DNA of 5,011 nt from an uncultured Hungatella sp. (GTDB lineage Bacteria; Bacillota; Clostridia; Lachnospirales; Lachnospiraceae): positions 1 to 5,011 of the forward strand of contig CAUEKH010000236.1 of the NCBI GenBank assembly GCA_959018155.1, given 5' to 3'. Below, one piece after another: positions 1 through 5,011 of this stretch. Below the pieces are notes generated by a model. It was not told the DNA's origin. It searched no databases and worked only from the letters and a program-made list of their open reading frames with translations. The stretch's first letter is position 1. Each line of letters starts with the position of its first letter. The position numbers and the translations under genes are program-made.

Positions 1-2719
1 CAAGACGGTCGGTTTCTGGGCCGACATGGATGATCCGTACGTCACCTATGAGAACGACTATATCGAGTCCGAGTGGTGGGCGTTAAAGCAGATCTGGGAA
101 AAAGGTCTTTTATACAAAGGCTTTAAGATCGTACCGTACTGCCCGCGCTGCGGCACCCCGCTGTCCAGCCACGAGGTAGCCCAGGGGTACAAGGATGTCA
201 AAGAGCGTTCCGCGATTGCCAGATTCAAGGTAAAGGGCGAGGATGCCTACATCCTGGCATGGACCACGACACCGTGGACACTTCCGTCCAACGTGGCGCT
301 CTGTGTCAACCCCAATGAGTCCTACGTAAAGGTAAAGAACGGCGACTACACCTACTACCTGGCCGAAGCGCTCTGCGATACCGTTCTGGAAGGCGACTAC
401 ACCATCCTCGAGCGTTACGTCGGAACCGATTTAGAGTACAAGGAATACGAGCCGTTGTTTGATTTCGTTCATCCGACAAAGAAGGCCTACTACGTAACGT
501 GCGATACGTACGTAACGTTGACCGACGGTACCGGCGTTGTCCATATCGCCCCGGCATTCGGTGAAGACGACTCCAAGGTCGGCAGAAAGTATGACCTGCC
601 GTTCGTCCAGCTGGTAGACGGCAAGGGCGAGATGACGAAAGAGACGAAGTGGGCCGGAACCTTCTGTAAGAAGGCTGATCCGCTGGTATTAAAGGATTTG
701 GAGGAGCGCGGCCTCTTATTCTCCGCACCGGTATTTGAGCACAGCTACCCTCACTGCTGGAGATGTGACACCCCGCTGATCTACTACGCGAGAGAATCCT
801 GGTTTATCAAAATGACCGCGGTAAAAGATGACCTGATCCGCAATAACAATACGATCAACTGGATCCCTGAGAGCATCGGTAAAGGCCGTTTTGGCGACTG
901 GCTGGAGAACGTTCAGGACTGGGGCATCAGCCGGAACCGTTACTGGGGAACTCCTTTAAATGTGTGGGAGTGTGAGTGCGGCCATCAGCATTCCATTGGA
1001 AGTATCGAGGAATTGAAGGCCATGTCCCCTAACTGCCCGGAGGATATCGAACTGCACCGTCCATACATCGACGCGGTGACGATCACCTGCCCGAAGTGCG
1101 GAAAGCAGATGAAGCGTGTGCCTGAGGTTATCGACTGCTGGTTTGACTCCGGATCCATGCCATTTGCGCAGCACCACTATCCATTTGAAAATAAAGAAGT
1201 ATTTGAGCAGCAGTTCCCGGCCGACTTTATTTCCGAGGCTGTGGATCAGACGAGAGGGTGGTTCTACTCCCTGCTTGCCATCTCTACCCTGATTTTCAAC
1301 AAGGCGCCGTATAAGAACGTTATCGTTTTAGGCCATGTTCAGGATGAGAACGGACAGAAGATGTCGAAGTCCAAGGGCAACGCGGTGGATCCGTTTGACG
1401 CGCTGGAAGAATTCGGTGCCGACGCGATCCGGTGGTATTTCTATATCAACAGCGCGCCGTGGCTGCCCAACCGTTTCCATGGAAAGGCCGTCATGGAAGG
1501 CCAGCGCAAATTCATGGGTACTTTATGGAACACATACGCATTTTTCGTTCTCTATGCAAATATTGATAATTTTGACGCTACAAAATATAAACTGGAATAC
1601 GAGAAGCTGCCTGTCATGGACAAATGGCTTCTGTCCAAGTTAAATACCTTAATTAAGACTGTGGATTACTGCCTGGAGAATTACCAGATTCCGGAAGCCG
1701 CCAGAGCGCTTCAGGAGTTCGTCGATGACATGAGCAACTGGTATGTCAGAAGAAGCCGCGAGCGTTTCTGGGCTAAGGGCATGGAACAGGATAAGATCAA
1801 TGCCTATATGACCTTGTACACGGCTCTTGTGACTGTCAGCAAGGTAGCTGCGCCGCTGGTTCCGTTCATCACAGAACAGATCTACCAGAATCTCGTATGC
1901 GGTATCGACAAGACGGCGCCGGAGAGCATCCACCTCTGCGACTACCCGGCTGCGGACGATTCCTTCATCGACAGGGAACTGGAAGACAACATGGATGAGG
2001 TTTTAAAAGTGGTGGTTATGGGCCGTGCCGCCAGAAATACAGCCAACATCAAGAACCGTCAGCCAATCGGCCGCATGTTCGTAAAAGCGCCTCATGAACT
2101 GCCTGTGTTCTATCAGGAAATCATCGAGGACGAGTTAAATGTGAAGGAAGTTGTATTCACCGACGATGTGCGCGAATTTACAAGCTACAGCTTCAAACCG
2201 CAGTTAAAGACCGTTGGTCCGAAGTACGGAAAGCAGTTAAATAATATCAGGAAGGCACTTTCAGAAATCAATGGAAATGAGGCGATGGATACCTTAAATG
2301 AAACGGGCGCCCTCACCTTCGATTTCGATGGAGTATCAGTTGTCCTGACAAAAGATGATTTACTGATTGACACAGCCCAGACAGAGGGGTACGTGTCAGA
2401 AGGTGATAATACCGTTACGGTTGTGCTGGATACCAATCTGACGCCGGAACTGATTGAGGAAGGCTTTGTCCGCGAATTAATCAGTAAGATCCAGACCATG
2501 CGCAAGGAGGCAGGCTTTGAGGTCATGGACCATATCCTTATTTACGAGGAGGGAAATGACAGGATCGAAGCGATTTTAGACGCTCACAGAGAAGAGATAA
2601 AGGGCGAGGTCCTTGCAGAAGATGTCACGCTGGGCAAGACGGACGGATACGTGAAAGAGTGGAACATTAATGGAGAAAATGTCACACTGGGAGTAAAAAA
2701 AGTTCCAGAAAACCGATAG
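1..2719 (+). CDS. ileS: Isoleucyl-tRNA synthetase, type 2 (eukaryote/Thermus-like), 5'-truncated by window edge
   Basis: Class I aminoacyl-tRNA synthetase that charges tRNA-Ile with isoleucine in the cytoplasm and edits misactivated valine. The reading frame is open from base 2, and the conserved GFWADMDDPYVTYEN stretch runs across the ATG at 26, so that Met is internal. About 905 residues are visible against roughly 1,040 in the family; the missing N-terminus would hold the HIGH-type ATP motif. Counting from the Met at 26: CxxC pairs at C39/C42 and C244/C247 (zinc site 1); the editing-domain Thr-rich TTTPWTLPSN from residue 80 and GTGVVHIAPAFGEDD at 168-182; C316/C318 with C355/C358 (zinc site 2); CWFDSG near 371; KMSKS at 445-449 (bases 1358-1372); the anticodon-binding WYVRRSRERFW near 572; and GRAARNTANIKNRQP from 666. 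The C-terminus lacks the cysteine-rich zinc finger of E. coli-type IleRS, and the editing motif reads AFGEDD, both typical of type 2. The frame is intact to TAG at 2717-2719. Identification is very secure; the type 2 assignment is strong. Confidence 0.98.
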   Translation, partial: KTVGFWADMDDPYVTYENDYIESEWWALKQIWEKGLLYKGFKIVPYCPRCGTPLSSHEVAQGYKDVKERSAIARFKVKGEDAYILAWTTTPWTLPSNVALCVNPNESYVKVKNGDYTYYLAEALCDTVLEGDYTILERYVGTDLEYKEYEPLFDFVHPTKKAYYVTCDTYVTLTDGTGVVHIAPAFGEDDSKVGRKYDLPFVQLVDGKGEMTKETKWAGTFCKKADPLVLKDLEERGLLFSAPVFEHSYPHCWRCDTPLIYYARESWFIKMTAVKDDLIRNNNTINWIPESIGKGRFGDWLENVQDWGISRNRYWGTPLNVWECECGHQHSIGSIEELKAMSPNCPEDIELHRPYIDAVTITCPKCGKQMKRVPEVIDCWFDSGSMPFAQHHYPFENKEVFEQQFPADFISEAVDQTRGWFYSLLAISTLIFNKAPYKNVIVLGHVQDENGQKMSKSKGNAVDPFDALEEFGADAIRWYFYINSAPWLPNRFHGKAVMEGQRKFMGTLWNTYAFFVLYANIDNFDATKYKLEYEKLPVMDKWLLSKLNTLIKTVDYCLENYQIPEAARALQEFVDDMSNWYVRRSRERFWAKGMEQDKINAYMTLYTALVTVSKVAAPLVPFITEQIYQNLVCGIDKTAPESIHLCDYPAADDSFIDRELEDNMDEVLKVVVMGRAARNTANIKNRQPIGRMFVKAPHELPVFYQEIIEDELNVKEVVFTDDVREFTSYSFKPQLKTVGPKYGKQLNNIRKALSEINGNEAMDTLNETGALTFDFDGVSVVLTKDDLLIDTAQTEGYVSEGDNTVTVVLDTNLTPELIEEGFVRELISKIQTMRKEAGFEVMDHILIYEEGNDRIEAILDAHREEIKGEVLAEDVTLGKTDGYVKEWNINGENVTLGVKKVPENR

Positions 2720-2723
2720 GAGG
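2718..2723 (+). promoter_or_regulatory. Ribosome binding site of glgP, overlapping the ileS stop codon
   Basis: AGGAGG is a perfect Shine-Dalgarno core placed nine bases before the ATG at 2733. Its first two bases are the last two of the ileS TAG stop codon (2717-2719). This site decides the glgP start: the next in-frame Met (codon 15, base 2775) has no comparable site. The overlap means ribosomes finishing ileS sit on the glgP initiation region, which fits translational coupling or at least one shared transcript. Confidence 0.92.
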
Positions 2724-2732
2724 TTATATTTC

Positions 2733-5011
2733 ATGAGCGCAGGATTCGATAAGGAAACATTTAAAAAAAGTGTCATGTACAACGTCAAGAACGTATTCAG
2801 AAAGACCATCGACGAGGCAACGCCGGAGCAGGTATTCCAGGCGGTTGCCTACGCGGTGAAGGATGTGATCATTGACGAATGGATTGCTACCCACAAGGAG
2901 TATGAGAAGCAGGACGCCAAGACGCTGTACTATTTATCCATGGAGTTCTTAATGGGGCGTGCACTTGGCAACAATATCATCAACATCATGGCCCAGCCGG
3001 AAGTGAAGGAAGTTTTAGACGAGATGGGCTTTGATTTAAATGTGATTGAGGACCAGGAGCCGGATCCGGCTCTCGGAAACGGCGGTCTCGGCCGTCTGGC
3101 GGCGTGTTTCCTGGATTCCCTGGCGACACTGGGATATCCGGCATACGGCTGCGGTATCCGCTATCGCTACGGTATGTTCAAGCAGAAAATCGAGAATGGA
3201 TATCAGATTGAGGTGCCGGATGACTGGTTAAAGAACGGCTATCCATTTGAAATCCGACGTGCTGAGTACGCGACCGAAGTAAAATTCGGCGGCTACGTCC
3301 GCACTGTCTGGGAAAATGGCCGCGAGCATTTCGTGCAGGAGGGATATCAGTCCGTCCGCGCCGTTCCATACGATATGCCGATTGTGGGCTATGGCAACAA
3401 CGTGGTAAATACCCTCCGGATCTGGGATGCAGAAGCTATCAATACCTTCAGCCTCGATTCCTTCGACAAGGGAGAGTACCAGAAGGCAGTAGAGCAGGAG
3501 AACTTAGCAAAGACGATTGTAGAAGTCTTATATCCGAATGACAACCACTATGCAGGAAAAGAACTGCGTTTGAAACAGCAGTACTTCTTCATTTCCGCCA
3601 GCGTTCAGAGAGCAATTAAGAAATACCTGGAGAAGCACGACGACATCCATAAATTCTACGAGAAGACCGTATTCCAGTTAAATGATACCCATCCGACGGT
3701 AGCGGTACCGGAGCTGATGCGTATTTTACTTGACGAATTTAACTTGACATGGGATGAGGCGTGGACCATCACGACGAAGACGTGTGCTTATACCAACCAC
3801 ACCATTATGTCCGAGGCCCTGGAGAAATGGCCTATCGAACTGTTCTCCAGACTGCTTCCGAGAATCTACCAGATCGTAGAGGAGATTAACCGCCGTTTCG
3901 TAGAGCAGATTCAGCAGATGTACCCTGGTAACCAGGAGAAGGTCCGCAAGATGGCTATTATCTACGACGGGCAGGTTCGTATGGCTAACTTAGCCATTGT
4001 CGGCGGTTTCTCTGTCAACGGTGTTGCAAGACTTCACACGGAAATCTTAGAGAAGCAGGAACTTCGCGATTTCTATGAGATGATGCCGCAGAAGTTCAAC
4101 AATAAGACGAATGGTATCACCCAGAGACGTTTCCTGCTTCATGGCAACCCGCTTCTGGCAGACTGGGTAACAGCCAAGATCGGCAATGAATGGATTACGG
4201 ATTTACCACATATCCACCGCCTTGCTGTCTATGCCGATGATACGAAGTGCCAGCAGGAATTTATGGACATCAAGTATCAGAATAAGGTGCGCCTCGCAAA
4301 ATACATTAAAGAACACAACGGAATTGATGTGGATCCGCGCTCTATTTTCGATGTGCAGGTAAAGCGCCTTCACGAGTATAAGCGTCAGCTGATGAATATT
4401 CTTCACGTGATGTATTTATATGCTGAACTGAAGGATAATCCAAATATGGATATGGTTCCGAGAACCTTTATTTTCGGCGCCAAGGCAGCGGCGGGCTATA
4501 AGCGCGCGAAGCTGACGATCAAGCTGATTAATTCCGTGGCAGAAGTGATCAACAACGATAAATCAATTGACGGAAAGATCAAGGTTGTATTTATCGAGGA
4601 TTACAAGGTATCGAATGCAGAGATTATTTTTGCGGCTGCCGATGTCAGCGAGCAGATTTCCACAGCCAGCAAGGAGGCTTCCGGTACCGGTAACATGAAG
4701 TTCATGTTAAACGGCGCGCTGACGCTGGGAACCATGGACGGTGCGAATGTGGAGATTGTGGAAGAAGTTGGAAAAGAGAACGCATTTATCTTCGGTATGT
4801 CCTCAGATGAAGTCATTCGCTATGAGAATGAGGGCGGCTATAATCCGATGGAGATTTTCAACAATAACAGCAAGATCCGCCGCGTACTGATGCAGCTGAT
4901 CAACGGCTACTATTCCCCGCAGGATCCGGAACTGTTCCGCGATATCTATAACTCTCTGTTAAATACACAGAGCAGCGACCGCGCCGATACGTATTTCATC
5001 CTGAAAGATTT
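2733..5011 (+). CDS. glgP: Glycogen/maltodextrin phosphorylase (GT35), 3'-truncated by window edge
   Basis: PLP-dependent cytoplasmic enzyme that removes terminal alpha-1,4-linked glucose units from glycogen or maltodextrin by phosphorolysis, giving glucose-1-phosphate. Translation gives 759 whole codons without a stop. Motifs in order: YYLSMEFLMGR at 66-76; glycine-rich ALGNGGLGRL at 113-122; RYRYGMF and DDWL shortly after; VLYPNDN near 265-271 with KELRLKQ; LNDTHPT at 316-322; YTNHT at 353-357; NKTNGITQRRF at 457-467; KRLHEYKRQ at 544-552; GAKAAAGYKRAK from 582; and EASGTGNMK at 648-656, where K656 (bases 4698-4700) matches the PLP-binding lysine (Lys680 of rabbit muscle enzyme), followed by a stretch ending GTMDGANVEI. 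The last visible residues, YFILKDF, align with the family's ADY/ADF segment, so about 50-60 residues are missing. The animal Ser14 phosphorylation segment is absent, as expected in bacteria. The start is fixed by AGGAGG. Glycogen and maltodextrin preference cannot be separated from sequence alone; glgP is the usual name when no mal genes are adjacent. Confidence 0.97.
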   Translation, partial: MSAGFDKETFKKSVMYNVKNVFRKTIDEATPEQVFQAVAYAVKDVIIDEWIATHKEYEKQDAKTLYYLSMEFLMGRALGNNIINIMAQPEVKEVLDEMGFDLNVIEDQEPDPALGNGGLGRLAACFLDSLATLGYPAYGCGIRYRYGMFKQKIENGYQIEVPDDWLKNGYPFEIRRAEYATEVKFGGYVRTVWENGREHFVQEGYQSVRAVPYDMPIVGYGNNVVNTLRIWDAEAINTFSLDSFDKGEYQKAVEQENLAKTIVEVLYPNDNHYAGKELRLKQQYFFISASVQRAIKKYLEKHDDIHKFYEKTVFQLNDTHPTVAVPELMRILLDEFNLTWDEAWTITTKTCAYTNHTIMSEALEKWPIELFSRLLPRIYQIVEEINRRFVEQIQQMYPGNQEKVRKMAIIYDGQVRMANLAIVGGFSVNGVARLHTEILEKQELRDFYEMMPQKFNNKTNGITQRRFLLHGNPLLADWVTAKIGNEWITDLPHIHRLAVYADDTKCQQEFMDIKYQNKVRLAKYIKEHNGIDVDPRSIFDVQVKRLHEYKRQLMNILHVMYLYAELKDNPNMDMVPRTFIFGAKAAAGYKRAKLTIKLINSVAEVINNDKSIDGKIKVVFIEDYKVSNAEIIFAAADVSEQISTASKEASGTGNMKFMLNGALTLGTMDGANVEIVEEVGKENAFIFGMSSDEVIRYENEGGYNPMEIFNNNSKIRRVLMQLINGYYSPQDPELFRDIYNSLLNTQSSDRADTYFILKD

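Noticed and set aside
491..518. A 10-base direct repeat, TACGTAACGT, at 491-500 and 509-518 (18-base period), with nearby ACGTACGT palindromes.
   Set aside because: The repeat is in frame and encodes the twice-used Tyr-Val-Thr in a segment leading into the conserved LTDGTG of the IleRS editing domain. The coding constraint explains it, and nothing around it suggests a binding site.
306..728. A 140-codon open frame on the minus strand.
   Set aside because: It lies wholly inside the conserved IleRS editing domain, its product is a very Arg/Ser-rich low-complexity protein, and no ribosome site or homology is recognisable. It is an antisense shadow of GC-rich third positions.
1335..1643. A 102-codon + strand frame overlapping ileS in another frame.
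   Set aside because: It sits across the KMSKS region, where the IleRS frame is strongly conserved. The alternative product is Trp/Arg/Ser-rich with no recognisable family.
2367..2410. A perfect TTGACA (2367-2372) followed by GATAAT (2405-2410) inside the ileS 3' region, a possible internal promoter for glgP.
   Set aside because: The two hexamers are 32 bases apart, far from the usual 17, and the sequence at the correct spacing (TACGTG at 2390) is a poor -10 box. It also lies over 300 bases before glgP.
2576..2809. A minus-strand frame of 77 codons spanning the ileS-glgP junction.
   Set aside because: It covers both coding ends and the glgP ribosome site on the opposite strand, has a hydrophobic but unrecognised product, and lacks a supporting ribosome site that I could see.
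3046..3231. Short open frames on both strands (61 codons at 3046-3231 + and 63 codons at 3178-3369 -) in the early part of glgP.
   Set aside because: The glgP frame through here carries conserved GT35 motifs (GNGGLGRL, RYRYGMF, DDWL) without interruption, so these are out-of-frame shadows and not signs of a frameshift or nested gene.
3721..3760. Another TTGACA hexamer within glgP (AACTTGACATGG).
   Set aside because: It encodes conserved phosphorylase sequence, has no matching -10 box at proper spacing, and has no gene start downstream that it could serve.

Overview
The window holds the end of one housekeeping gene and the start-to-near-end of another, both on the + strand, and they fill almost all of it. 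Positions 1-2719 are the 3' part of an isoleucyl-tRNA synthetase gene (ileS); its beginning lies before the window. After a 13-base gap, positions 2733-5011 carry a glycogen/maltodextrin phosphorylase gene (glgP, GT35 family) that runs off the right edge shortly before its expected C-terminus. No RNA gene, mobile element, CRISPR array, terminator or convincing promoter was seen.

The sequence suggests a low-to-mid G+C Firmicute, most likely a clostridial organism such as a Lachnospiraceae gut anaerobe. Three things point that way: a perfect AGGAGG ribosome binding site, base composition near one-half G+C with heavy use of both CTG and TTA for leucine, and an IleRS of the eukaryote-like/Thermus-like type with two zinc sites in its insertion domains. 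The genus cannot be fixed by eye.

The two genes are probably co-transcribed. The glgP Shine-Dalgarno sequence overlaps the ileS stop codon, and there is no room between them for a promoter or terminator. The proteins have unrelated tasks: IleRS charges tRNA-Ile in the cytoplasm, and the phosphorylase releases glucose-1-phosphate from storage glucan. If the pairing is conserved, whatever controls ileS upstream of this window (commonly a T-box leader in Firmicutes) could also affect glycogen breakdown. That is inference only.

I found no undescribed biological system here. The points worth a second look are the tight ileS-glgP junction, the type 2 character of the IleRS, and a consistent TTA-AAT codon choice at Leu-Asn pairs across both genes.
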